Part shown: in pieces, positions 1-6,639 of the stretch | Layout: each line of letters starts with the position of its first letter | Position numbering within the stretch: the first letter of the stretch is position 1 | NCBI GenBank assembly: GCA_934675575.1 | Contig: CAKUQQ010000023.1 | Coordinates: forward strand, 1 to 13,776 | Direction of reading: 5' to 3' | Length of the DNA stretch: 13,776 nucleotides | From: an uncultured Muribaculaceae bacterium | GTDB taxonomy: Bacteria > Bacteroidota > Bacteroidia > Bacteroidales > Muribaculaceae | Notes under the pieces: model-generated | The model's database searches: none | What the model was told of the DNA's origin: nothing | Seen by the model: the letters and a program-made list of their open reading frames with translations, nothing else | Translations under genes and position numbers: made by a program

Positions 1-1
1 C

Positions 2-70
2 CTTGCAGATTTCGAGGATTCTGACGAAATTTGTTATGAAGTTGCGCATAAGCAGTGCGATAGTACTTAG
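2..70 (+). CDS. Possible 3' end of an unidentified CDS (partial)
   Basis: One plus-strand frame is open from the window edge to a TAG stop at 68-70. It would encode 22 C-terminal residues, rich in Asp and Glu and ending CDST. I do not recognise the tail. The opposite strand is also open here: a minus-strand frame starts with ATG at 104-106 and runs off the left edge, so the strand of the true gene is undecided. The plus-strand reading is slightly favoured because a plus-oriented terminator lies downstream at 308-337, although about 240 bases separate them. Confidence 0.25.
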   Translation, partial: LADFEDSDEICYEVAHKQCDST

Positions 71-307
71 TTGTTTAACTGTTACTAATTCACTAATAAT
101 CTGCATGTTGTGCAACTTTTTCATTTGTTGATATTTAGAAATTTAATTCAACCAGCGAGTTAATGAATTAAAATTATAAGAATGTCTGATATTTGTTATG
201 CATTAATAATGCTAACAATTTTACATAGAAGAAAAAGGGAATCTAATTTTAGGAAAACAAAAATATTTTGATGTGTTTTTTTATAGTGTGATGCATAAAT
301 AATATGA
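71..307. other. AT-rich intergenic stretch with no recognisable gene
   Basis: This stretch is very AT-rich, with stops in all frames and no convincing open frame. A minus-strand box at 258-265 fits TAnnTTTG (TATTTTTG), but no TTG lies at the expected distance upstream of it, so it is a weak promoter candidate. I see no tRNA-like fold and no repeat. Confidence 0.5.
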
Positions 308-337
308 GAGCAACCTCGTGTGAGGTTGCTCTTTTTA
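308..337 (+). terminator. Rho-independent terminator, plus orientation (possibly bidirectional)
   Basis: A perfect 10-bp stem (GAGCAACCTC at 308-317 with GAGGTTGCTC at 322-331) closes a GTGT loop and is followed by TTTTTATT on the plus strand. On the minus strand the tail is only AT-rich (TCATATTATT). The hairpin may still serve nth, which ends about 60 bases away. Its best U-tract serves plus-strand transcription, for which no confident gene is visible nearby. Confidence 0.8.
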
Positions 338-393
338 TTGCTGTATTTATGGGTTGGCTTGTGACGCTCTAATGGCGATTGGGCTATTGGATT

Positions 394-1032
394 TTACTTG
401 GGTAGTTTTGAAAAATGGGCGCAGAATTGCGTAATCGGGCAGTTGAGGCAGTCGGGACGCTGCGACTTGCAGATGTAGCGTCCGTGCAGCAAAAGCCAGT
501 GGTGGGCTTTGTAGCGCAATTCTGGCGGTATGTTTTTTGTGAGAGTGGTTTCCACTTCGAGTGGTGTTTTACCCTTAGCCAGGCCTATGCGGTTGGCAAC
601 ACGGAACACATGGGTGTCAACGGCGATTGTGGGTTTGTTGAAAACTGTGCCCATGACCACGTTGGCTGTTTTTCGCCCCACGCCGGGAAGCGAGGTGAGG
701 TCGGTCATGTTGTCGGGCACTTCGCCGTGGAATTTGTCAATGAGCATGGCAGCCATGGCTTGCAGGTGCTTAGCCTTGGAGTTGGGGTAAGAAACACTGC
801 TGATGAACTGCAGAATGTCGGCAGCTGTGGCTTTGGACATGGCCTGAGCAGTGGGGTAGGACTTGAAGAGTGCTGGCGTGACGAGGTTGACTCTCTTGTC
901 GGTACACTGAGCCGACAGCATAACAGCCACGAGAATCTCAAAAGGACTGTTGTAGTGCAACTCTGTGGCCGGATTGGGCATCTGCTTTGCGAAATAGCTT
1001 AAAACGCCTGTGTAACGCTCTTTTTGTGTCAT
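394..1032 (-). CDS. nth: Endonuclease III, [4Fe-4S] base-excision-repair glycosylase/AP lyase
   Basis: Endonuclease III removes oxidised pyrimidines from DNA in the cytoplasm and nicks the abasic site. At 212 residues it matches the family length (about 211). The helix-hairpin-helix reads LPGVGRKTANVV, with the catalytic lysine at 121. The catalytic aspartate is Asp139 in VDTHVFRV. The C-terminal iron-sulfur loop is complete: Cys188, Cys195, Cys198 and Cys204, spaced C-x6-C-x2-C-x5-C. The ATG at 1030-1032 gives the normal N-terminus. The gene lies downstream of pheS on the same strand, 101 bases away, with a terminator-like hairpin 24 bases before its start. No TAnnTTTG box is visible in that gap, so it may depend on read-through from pheS or on a weak promoter. 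Confidence 0.96.
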   Translation of the reverse strand: MTQKERYTGVLSYFAKQMPNPATELHYNSPFEILVAVMLSAQCTDKRVNLVTPALFKSYPTAQAMSKATAADILQFISSVSYPNSKAKHLQAMAAMLIDKFHGEVPDNMTDLTSLPGVGRKTANVVMGTVFNKPTIAVDTHVFRVANRIGLAKGKTPLEVETTLTKNIPPELRYKAHHWLLLHGRYICKSQRPDCLNCPITQFCAHFSKLPK

Positions 1033-1051
1033 TGCTTTTTGCTCTTAAATG

Positions 1052-1084
1052 AAAAGCATCTCTAAAAATGAGATTTAGAGATGC
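1052..1084 (-). terminator. Terminator-like hairpin between pheS and nth
   Basis: In the minus-strand transcript an 11-bp stem (GCATCTCTAAA with TTTAGAGATGC, arms at 1074-1084 and 1056-1066) has a 7-base loop and is followed directly by UUUU (1052-1055). It fits a rho-independent terminator for pheS. It sits only 24 bases before the nth start, so it may also limit nth expression. A 9-base segment at 1089-1097 is complementary to 1061-1069 and could compete for one arm. Confidence 0.7.
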
Positions 1085-1133
1085 CTGTATTTTTAGAAAA
1101 TTTATGTCGTTGTGTGTTATTTCTTGCGACAAA

Positions 1134-2171
1134 TCAGTGCGCAGCCTCAAATTCCTCAAGGAAACGCACGTCGTTTTCGGAGAACATGCGGAGGTCTTTG
1201 ACCATGTATTTGAGATTGGTGATGCGTTCCACACCCACGCCAAATGCATAGCCTGAATATACTGAACTGTCTATGCCGCAAGCCTCAAGCACGTTGGGGT
1301 CAACCATGCCACAACCGAGAATCTCAACCCAGCCTGTGTTTTTGCAGAAGCCGCAACCTTTTCCGCCACAAAGCATGCACGAAACGTCCATTTCGGCTGA
1401 TGGCTCTGTGAATGGGAAGTATGACGGACGGAGACGAATTTTTGTGTCGGCTCCGAAAAGCTCTTTGGCAAAGTAGAGAAGCGTTTGCTTCAAGTCGGCA
1501 AAAGTCACGTTCTTGTCGATGTACAGACCTTCAATCTGGTGGAAGAAGCAGTGGGCACGAGCTGTGATGGCCTCGTTGCGATATACACGTCCTGGGCAGA
1601 TAATGCGGATGGGCGGTTGGGTGTGCTCCATGACACGTGATTGCACAGAACTTGTGTGGCTGCGTAAAACCACGTTTTTGGTCACATCGTTGGGATTGGT
1701 GTTGATGAAGAATGTGTCCTGCATGTCGCGAGCCGGGTGGTCGGCGGCGAAGTTGAGCATTGTGAACACGTGTTTGTCGTCTTCAACCTCTGGGCCATCG
1801 GCGATAGTGAATCCTATGCGTGAGAATATGTCGATTATTTGTTTTCTGACGAGAGAAATAGGGTGGCGTGTGCCAAGCTCAATGGGAGCTGCTGGGCGCG
1901 TGATGTCGATTTTGTGCGCTTCTTTTTCTTGTTCCTTGAAGCTTTCTTTAAGTTCTGCCAGCTTGTCGGTGGCTAATTTCTTGAGTTCGTTGAGTTTTTG
2001 ACCCAATTCGCGTTTTTGCTCTTTTGGCACTTCGCGGAAATCATTGAATAAGGCTGTGACTTCGCCTTTTTTGCTCAAATATTTTATTCTTAACGCCTCA
2101 AGTGCCTCCTCGTTGCTTGCTTTAAGCTCTTTGATTTGAGAGGCCAGCAAATCTATTTTGTCTTGTAGCAT
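1134..2171 (-). CDS. pheS: Phenylalanyl-tRNA synthetase, alpha subunit
   Basis: PheS is the catalytic subunit of the (alpha-beta)2 class II synthetase that charges tRNA-Phe. It has 345 residues. The N-terminal 85 or so residues are charged and helical, as in the tRNA-binding coiled coil. Class II motif 2 lies around GRVYRNEAITARAHCFFHQ (194-212), followed by IEGL. Motif 3 is GVGVER (311-316). The C-terminal half carries a Zn-knuckle-like insertion, Cys265, Cys268, Cys273 and Cys276, just before WVEILGCGMVDPNVL. I recall similar cysteine knuckles in PheS of Bacteroidetes and some other phyla, unlike E. coli. pheT is not adjacent. The ATG at 2169-2171 is followed by the usual MLQDKID-type start. 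A -7 box at 2198-2205 predicts a leader of about 23 bases. Confidence 0.97.
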   Translation of the reverse strand: MLQDKIDLLASQIKELKASNEEALEALRIKYLSKKGEVTALFNDFREVPKEQKRELGQKLNELKKLATDKLAELKESFKEQEKEAHKIDITRPAAPIELGTRHPISLVRKQIIDIFSRIGFTIADGPEVEDDKHVFTMLNFAADHPARDMQDTFFINTNPNDVTKNVVLRSHTSSVQSRVMEHTQPPIRIICPGRVYRNEAITARAHCFFHQIEGLYIDKNVTFADLKQTLLYFAKELFGADTKIRLRPSYFPFTEPSAEMDVSCMLCGGKGCGFCKNTGWVEILGCGMVDPNVLEACGIDSSVYSGYAFGVGVERITNLKYMVKDLRMFSENDVRFLEEFEAAH

Positions 2172-2197
2172 AATTCTCAGTGTGTAATAAATTCAAG

Positions 2198-2205
2198 CAA
2201 AGTTA
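2198..2205 (-). promoter_or_regulatory. pheS promoter, -7 box TAACTTTG
   Basis: Read on the minus strand, the box matches the Bacteroidetes -7 consensus TAnnTTTG. With the box at -11 to -4, transcription would start near 2194, giving pheS a leader of about 23 bases. No TTG is found at -33. Confidence 0.6.
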
Positions 2206-2225
2206 CTAAAAATATTATTTATTAG

Positions 2226-2233
2226 TACTTTTG
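2226..2233 (+). promoter_or_regulatory. tilS promoter, -7 box TACTTTTG
   Basis: The box matches TAnnTTTG and lies 4 bases before the tilS ATG. With usual spacing the transcript would begin at about 2237-2238, which means an essentially leaderless mRNA. The -33 position shows only a partial match (GTTA at 2202-2205), inside the divergent pheS -7 box. Confidence 0.55.
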
Positions 2234-2237
2234 TGTT

Positions 2238-3593
2238 ATGGAAAAAAACTTAGTGGAGGCGAAAGTTGCGAGCTATGTTGCGGAAAACAAACTTTTTTCG
2301 TTGGCTGACAGAGTGCTGGTCGCATTGAGCGGCGGGCCAGACTCGGTGGCTCTGTTGCGTGTGCTGATCAGTATGGGCATGGACTGCGTGGCCGCGCATT
2401 GCAACTTTCATTTGCGTGGAGATGAGTCGATGCGTGATGAGCGGTTTGTGAGGCAACTTTGCAGCGGCTTGAATGTGCCGTTGAGAGTGGTTGACTTTGA
2501 TGTGGCGGCTTATCAAAAGAAGCATGGAGTGTCGGTGGAAATGGCTTGTCGCGAACTGCGCTATGAGTGGTTTGAAAATGTGAGGCAAGAGGAAGGCTGC
2601 AGCTGCATAGCTGTGGCGCATCACCGTGATGACAACATAGAGACGTTTTTCCTGAACGCGCTGCGTGGAACTGGCATATCAGGCTTGGGTGGCATGAAGG
2701 CGCGTAACGGGTATGTGGTGCGGCCGATGCTGTGCTTGGGGCGTAGTGACATAGAGGCTTATTTGAGCGGCTTGGGGCAGAACTCTGTGGTGGACAGTAC
2801 CAATCTGGAGTGTGATGTGAAAAGGAACAAGTTGCGCAACAAGGTGCTGCCGCAAGTGTATGCTGATTTTCCTGACGCTGAAAACACCTTGACAAAGACT
2901 ATTGCCAACACGCAGGAATGTTTGCGACTTTATGAAGAGGCCGTGGGCGTGCTGAGGCTGATTGTGTGCGACAACTACAATGCCGAAGGTGAGTTTTTGA
3001 TTGACCGCGATTGCCTGTTTGCATACGAAAACTGCGAGGTGCTGCTGTTTGAAATTCTGAAACCATTTGGGTTCAACAGGCAGCAATCTAAAGAGATTGT
3101 TGCGGCTTTGAGAAATGGAGAAAAAACCGGAAAATCGTTTTTTTCGAGTAGTCATGAGCTGTGGGTGGAACGTGACAAACTTGAAGTTTTAGTTCATAAA
3201 CCAAAAGATGAGGTTGAATATCCTATAGATTTACACTGCAATTTGATACACGAACCAGTGGCGATGCAATGTGAGATTGTTGAAGGACGCGTATTTAATG
3301 CTGCTGAATGTGACGGAAAGACAACAGTTGCATTTAGTAAATCGATTTTGAATTGCAAAAAAGTGGTTCTGCGACATTGGCACGACGGTGACCGTTTCAA
3401 GCCATTTGGCATGCGCGGAACGAAATTGCTTAGTGACCTTTTTGCCAACATGAAACTACTTATGAAAGACAAGCGTGACGCTTGGCTGCTTGAGGCTGAT
3501 GGCAAAATAGTGTGGGTGTTAGGTTATCGCTCGGCTGCCGAGTTTGTGGTGGAAAAAGGTGCGACCGAATATGTGGCCTTGAAACTGTTGTGA
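2238..3593 (+). CDS. tilS: tRNA(Ile)-lysidine synthetase
   Basis: TilS attaches lysine to C34 of the CAU-anticodon tRNA-Ile, using ATP, so that the tRNA reads AUA and is charged with Ile. It is an essential cytoplasmic step. The protein has 451 residues. The PP-loop ATP motif SGGPDS is at 31-36, followed by the family blocks HCNFHLRGDES and AHHRDDNIET, then LRGTGISGLGGM. The C-terminal TilS_C domain carries RHWHDGDRF, PFGMRGTKLLSDLF and a final VLGYRSA block. The ATG at 2238 places the PP-loop about 30 residues in, which is normal, and no later Met would keep it intact. The gene diverges from pheS, and its predicted transcription start nearly coincides with the ATG. It converges with the next gene, 44 bases away. 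Confidence 0.96.
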   Translation: MEKNLVEAKVASYVAENKLFSLADRVLVALSGGPDSVALLRVLISMGMDCVAAHCNFHLRGDESMRDERFVRQLCSGLNVPLRVVDFDVAAYQKKHGVSVEMACRELRYEWFENVRQEEGCSCIAVAHHRDDNIETFFLNALRGTGISGLGGMKARNGYVVRPMLCLGRSDIEAYLSGLGQNSVVDSTNLECDVKRNKLRNKVLPQVYADFPDAENTLTKTIANTQECLRLYEEAVGVLRLIVCDNYNAEGEFLIDRDCLFAYENCEVLLFEILKPFGFNRQQSKEIVAALRNGEKTGKSFFSSSHELWVERDKLEVLVHKPKDEVEYPIDLHCNLIHEPVAMQCEIVEGRVFNAAECDGKTTVAFSKSILNCKKVVLRHWHDGDRFKPFGMRGTKLLSDLFANMKLLMKDKRDAWLLEADGKIVWVLGYRSAAEFVVEKGATEYVALKLL

Positions 3594-3601
3594 CGGTTGA
3601 G

Positions 3602-3624
3602 AAGGGCAGCCTTGAGCTACCCTT
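3602..3624. terminator. Weak hairpin between convergent genes
   Basis: AAGGG-C-AGC (3602-3610) pairs with GCT-A-CCCTT (3616-3624) around a 5-base loop. On the plus strand there is a C-A mismatch. On the minus strand the same position is a U-G wobble, giving a 9-bp stem. No U-tract follows on either side, so if it terminates transcription it is not a canonical intrinsic terminator. Confidence 0.4.
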
Positions 3625-3637
3625 ATGTGAACGCTGT

Positions 3638-4414
3638 TTAGTGGTTGGCGGAAATGAGGTCGGCTATAGTTTTCTCTATTTTTTTAAGGCTTGGCTCATT
3701 CTTTGCTATGACGGTTTTGTTGCCGTCAAGCAAATAGAACAACGGCATGGTGGGAAGGTCGTAGGTGGCTTCTTCATCTATGCTTTGTGTGTAGTCCCAA
3801 CCATTGGCAACAAATAGCGGAAACGTTTGCGATTGCCACTTGGCTTTGTCATTAAATGGATAAATGCCAATTATTGACAACTTGTTTTCGCTACACAGGT
3901 TGCAGAGAAATGCGCTGGCAGCTATGTTTTCTTTGACCTTGTGGCAAGCATCGCAGTCGGGGTCGTTGAAATAGATTAACGTTAATGGCGTGGTTGCGTC
4001 ATATAGGCTGTGAGAAGAACCATCTGGGAGCTGGTAAGCAATGTTGGTGGCAGTAGTGCCAATTTGATTTTTTTGTGAGTTTTCAAGCAGCAACGATGGC
4101 CGGAGTTTGTCGTTTTCGGATAGCTTTTTGCTGGCTACAACTGATTGCAGAAAGTAGGTGTACAAAACCTCGTTGTGCGCAGGGCTTGCCGGCGAGCCAA
4201 GGATGGCTTCGGCAGTGTCAGTGAACTTTAATATCTCGTTGGGCTTGGCAATGGCATTTAGCTTTTGGGCGATGATAACCTTGGCACTGTCGGTGGTTGT
4301 GGCGCAAAGGCGCGTGAAGAAGCTTTCGGCTTTGGAGCGCGGCAACGACTGCGCTGAAGCTGTGTGAACGCCAGTGCACGCTAATGCTAAAGCTATGACA
4401 AAACGAAATTTCAT
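3638..4414 (-). CDS. Secreted thioredoxin-fold protein, DUF5106-like
   Basis: The protein has 258 residues. An N-terminal signal peptide (basic start, hydrophobic core, ASA-Q with likely cleavage after Ala21) sends it to the periplasm. A Cys13 within LALACT leaves a lipoprotein reading possible but less likely. An alpha-helical N-terminal half is followed by a thioredoxin-like domain with IYFNDPDCDACHKVK (active-site pair Cys154/Cys157) and TMPLFYLLD (the cis-proline region near 223). This resembles the Bacteroidetes DUF5106/TlpA-like family of periplasmic thiol-disulfide proteins. A second CxxC (Cys171/Cys174, CNLC) lies soon after the first. The substrate is unknown. The gene diverges from aroC and has its own -7 box at 4445-4452. 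Confidence 0.75.
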   Translation of the reverse strand: MKFRFVIALALACTGVHTASAQSLPRSKAESFFTRLCATTTDSAKVIIAQKLNAIAKPNEILKFTDTAEAILGSPASPAHNEVLYTYFLQSVVASKKLSENDKLRPSLLLENSQKNQIGTTATNIAYQLPDGSSHSLYDATTPLTLIYFNDPDCDACHKVKENIAASAFLCNLCSENKLSIIGIYPFNDKAKWQSQTFPLFVANGWDYTQSIDEEATYDLPTMPLFYLLDGNKTVIAKNEPSLKKIEKTIADLISANH

Positions 4415-4444
4415 AAATTAAAGCTCATAAAGGATTTTGATGCT

Positions 4445-4452
4445 CAAAAGTA
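4445..4452 (-). promoter_or_regulatory. Promoter of the DUF5106-like gene, -7 box TACTTTTG
   Basis: On the minus strand the box matches TAnnTTTG and predicts a start near 4441 and a leader of about 27 bases. The promoter is back to back with that of aroC: the two -7 boxes are 24 bases apart, so their upstream elements must overlap. Confidence 0.6.
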
Positions 4453-4476
4453 CACAAAAATCCTGCGTTTTTTTTA

Positions 4477-4484
4477 TACTTTTG
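4477..4484 (+). promoter_or_regulatory. aroC promoter, -7 box TACTTTTG
   Basis: The box and the following C match TAnnTTTGC exactly. Transcription would start near 4488, giving a leader of about 93 bases before the aroC ATG. No clear -33 TTG is present. Confidence 0.6.
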
Positions 4485-4502
4485 CGAAAAGAGGATTAAT
4501 TA

Positions 4503-4558
4503 TTGCCAAAAAGTGTGACTTGGGGCAGAGTGTGCCTCTGTTAATGGGCATTTGGCAA
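4503..4558 (+). promoter_or_regulatory. Structured 5' leader of aroC
   Basis: Within the predicted leader, TTGCCAAA (4503-4510) can pair with TTTGGCAA (4551-4558). This 8-bp stem encloses a hairpin of CAGAG (4526-4530) with CTCTG (4536-4540), which two G-U pairs can extend. An alternative pairing of TGCC (4533-4536) with GGCA (4547-4550) competes with the inner hairpin. It matches no riboswitch class that I know. A regulatory role is inference. Confidence 0.35.
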
Positions 4559-4580
4559 CTATAAAAATGGATTATACGCA

Positions 4581-5660
4581 ATGAGAAATACGATAGGCGA
4601 CATATTGACTCTGACGACATTTGGCGAATCGCACGGTGTGGCCCTTGGCGGTGTGCTTGACGGGTTTCCTGCCGGAGTGGCTGTAGATGTCGGCAAGGTG
4701 CAGGCTCAGCTTGACCGCAGACGGCCAGGACAGTCGAAACTGACAACACCACGCAAGGAGAATGACAAGGTGGAATTTCTTTCTGGAATTTACGGCGGTC
4801 GTTCCCTGGGCACACCAATAGCCTTTGAGGTGCGCAATCACGATGCACGGTCGGCTGACTATGACGAGCTGGCGCATGTGTATAGGCCGTCGCATGCCGA
4901 CTACACATTTGACAAAAAATATGGGTTGAGAGACCCTCGCGGCGGAGGCCGCTCGTCGGCAAGAGAAACACTGGCACGAGTGGCAGCAGGAGCACTTGCC
5001 ATGCAGGCACTGGAGCAGCTGGGAGTGAAAATCACTGCTTACACGCAGCAAATAGGCGGTGCAAAAATAAGCACAGAATACACCGAACTGGATTTGTTAA
5101 AAGTTGACAGCAATGCGGTAAGGTGCCCAGACGAGACTGTGGCGAGGCAGATGGAAGCCGAAATAGAAGCCGCAAAGGCGGCAAATGACACACTGGGCGG
5201 CGTGATAGAGTGCGTGGTGCAAGGTGTGCCCGTTGGCCTCGGTGACCCGGTGTTTGGTAAACTGCAAGCTAAGCTCGCTGCAGCTATGATGAGCATAAAT
5301 GCTGCCAAGGGATTTGAATATGGGCTCGGTTTTGGGTTCGCTGGCAAGAAAGGAAGCGAAACACTCGACAATTTCATTGCCGATGAAAATGGCAATATAG
5401 CCACTCGGAGCAACAATTCTGGAGGAATACAGGGTGGCATAAGCAACGGCGAGGACATATATTTCAGAGTGGCATTTAAGCCGATAGCCACCATGGCCCG
5501 CGACATAGAGACCGTGGACGACCAAGGACACCAGGTGGTGATGCACCCCGGTGGACGGCATGATGTGTGTGTGGTGCCGAGAGCTGTGCCAATAGTGGAG
5601 GCAATGGCGGCTCTTGTGCTGCTTGACTGCTATTTGCTGAATAAAACTGTGCATTTGTGA
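4581..5660 (+). CDS. aroC: Chorismate synthase
   Basis: Chorismate synthase converts EPSP to chorismate with reduced FMN, the last shikimate-pathway step before aromatic amino acids and menaquinone branch off. At 359 residues it is close to the usual 361. Signatures are GESHG at 15-19, RRRPGQSKLTTPRKENDKV in the substrate loop (46-64), RPSHADYTFDKKYGLRDPRG (102-121), GGGRSSARET at 121-130, SNNSGGIQGGISNGEDI, and the C-terminal GGRHDVCVVPRAVPIVEAM. The ATG at 4581 yields the standard MRNTIGDIL start. It is the first gene of a plus-strand run. Its TGA overlaps the GTG of the next gene, which suggests translational coupling. The leader is long and foldable. Confidence 0.98.
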   Translation: MRNTIGDILTLTTFGESHGVALGGVLDGFPAGVAVDVGKVQAQLDRRRPGQSKLTTPRKENDKVEFLSGIYGGRSLGTPIAFEVRNHDARSADYDELAHVYRPSHADYTFDKKYGLRDPRGGGRSSARETLARVAAGALAMQALEQLGVKITAYTQQIGGAKISTEYTELDLLKVDSNAVRCPDETVARQMEAEIEAAKAANDTLGGVIECVVQGVPVGLGDPVFGKLQAKLAAAMMSINAAKGFEYGLGFGFAGKKGSETLDNFIADENGNIATRSNNSGGIQGGISNGEDIYFRVAFKPIATMARDIETVDDQGHQVVMHPGGRHDVCVVPRAVPIVEAMAALVLLDCYLLNKTVHL

Positions 5661-6574
5661 AAAATAAGCATTACACTGACTACTCGGAGTATTTAAGCCG
5701 TTTTTTTGACTGCAAGGTGCAGAAAATTTCGGTTAATGCCGGCTTCACTTGCCCAAACCGTGACGGAAGTAAGGGAGTGGGCGGTTGCACATATTGCAAT
5801 AACCAGACTTTCAGTCCTGAATATTGCAAACCAAAACTGACCGTGACGCAGCAACTTGAAGAAGGCAAGGTGTTTTTTGCCAAGAAATATCCGATGATGA
5901 GATATCTTGCCTATTTTCAAGCATACACAAACACATACGGCGATATGGCAGAACTGAAAACTCTGTATGATGAGGCTCTTGCGGTAGATGGTGTGGTGGG
6001 GATAGTGATAGCCACACGCCCCGACTGTGTGAACAGGGAACTGCTTGAATATCTTGGAGAGCTTGGGCGAAAGGTGAAGGTGATTGTGGAATATGGCGTG
6101 GAAACTGCCAACGATGAGACACTGACGCGTATAAACCGCGGTCACTCTTGGGCTGACAGCGTAGATGCCATAAGGCTGACACATGACTGTGGGCTGGATT
6201 GTGGAGCTCACTTGATTTTGGGATTGCCAAACGAAACGGTTGCCGACATGATGCACACGGTGGAGGCAGTGTCGGCGTTGCCGCTGTCAACACTGAAGTT
6301 TCATCAGATGCAGATAGTGAAAGGGACAAAACTTGCACGGCAGGTGACGGGTGGTGAGGTGAGTGTGCCAAAATGGACTGCGGAACAGTATGTGGAACTA
6401 TGCTCAAAAATAATAAGGAAAATACCTCGGCAGATAGCAATAGAGCGATTTGTGTCACAATCGCCGGCCGACTTGCTGATTAGTCCAAAGTGGGGGCTGA
6501 AAAACTATGAGTTCACAAACTTGCTTGACAATTATCTGGCGGCAAATGGCATATTCCAGGGTGACGAGTTGTGA
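5657..6574 (+). CDS. Radical SAM protein, TIGR01212 (YhcC) family
   Basis: This is a radical S-adenosylmethionine enzyme of the widespread YhcC/TIGR01212 family, whose reaction is not established as far as I know. It has 305 residues. The N-terminal cluster motif is Cys32-x11-Cys44-x2-Cys47 (NAGFTCPNRDG, GGCTYCNNQ), the CxnCxxC spacing of this family rather than the canonical Cx3Cx2C. Further family blocks are IATRPDCVNRELLEYL, VEYGVETANDETL, INRGHS, HLILGLPNET and LKFHQMQIVKGT. The start is GTG at 5657-5659, overlapping the aroC TGA (GTGA), with no in-frame ATG nearby that would keep the N-terminus. The tight overlap means it is probably made from the aroC mRNA. Confidence 0.9.
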   Translation: MKNKHYTDYSEYLSRFFDCKVQKISVNAGFTCPNRDGSKGVGGCTYCNNQTFSPEYCKPKLTVTQQLEEGKVFFAKKYPMMRYLAYFQAYTNTYGDMAELKTLYDEALAVDGVVGIVIATRPDCVNRELLEYLGELGRKVKVIVEYGVETANDETLTRINRGHSWADSVDAIRLTHDCGLDCGAHLILGLPNETVADMMHTVEAVSALPLSTLKFHQMQIVKGTKLARQVTGGEVSVPKWTAEQYVELCSKIIRKIPRQIAIERFVSQSPADLLISPKWGLKNYEFTNLLDNYLAANGIFQGDEL

Positions 6575-6639
6575 AGCGGCTTTGTTGGGTTGATAAAGAA
6601 ATGAAATTTTAATTTATAAAAATAAAAATATAAAGAGCT

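Noticed and set aside
415..1002. Long plus-strand open frame of 195 codons opposite nth
   Set aside because: It is fully antisense to a gene with intact catalytic motifs, and its product has no recognisable domain. The open frame follows from the codon use of nth.
1513..2001. Plus-strand open frame opposite pheS
   Set aside because: It is antisense to conserved synthetase sequence and has no domain or promoter.
5811..6458. Minus-strand open frames of about 190-215 codons opposite the radical SAM gene
   Set aside because: The products are Ser/His/Pro-rich and unlike any family, while the plus-strand frame has all family motifs.
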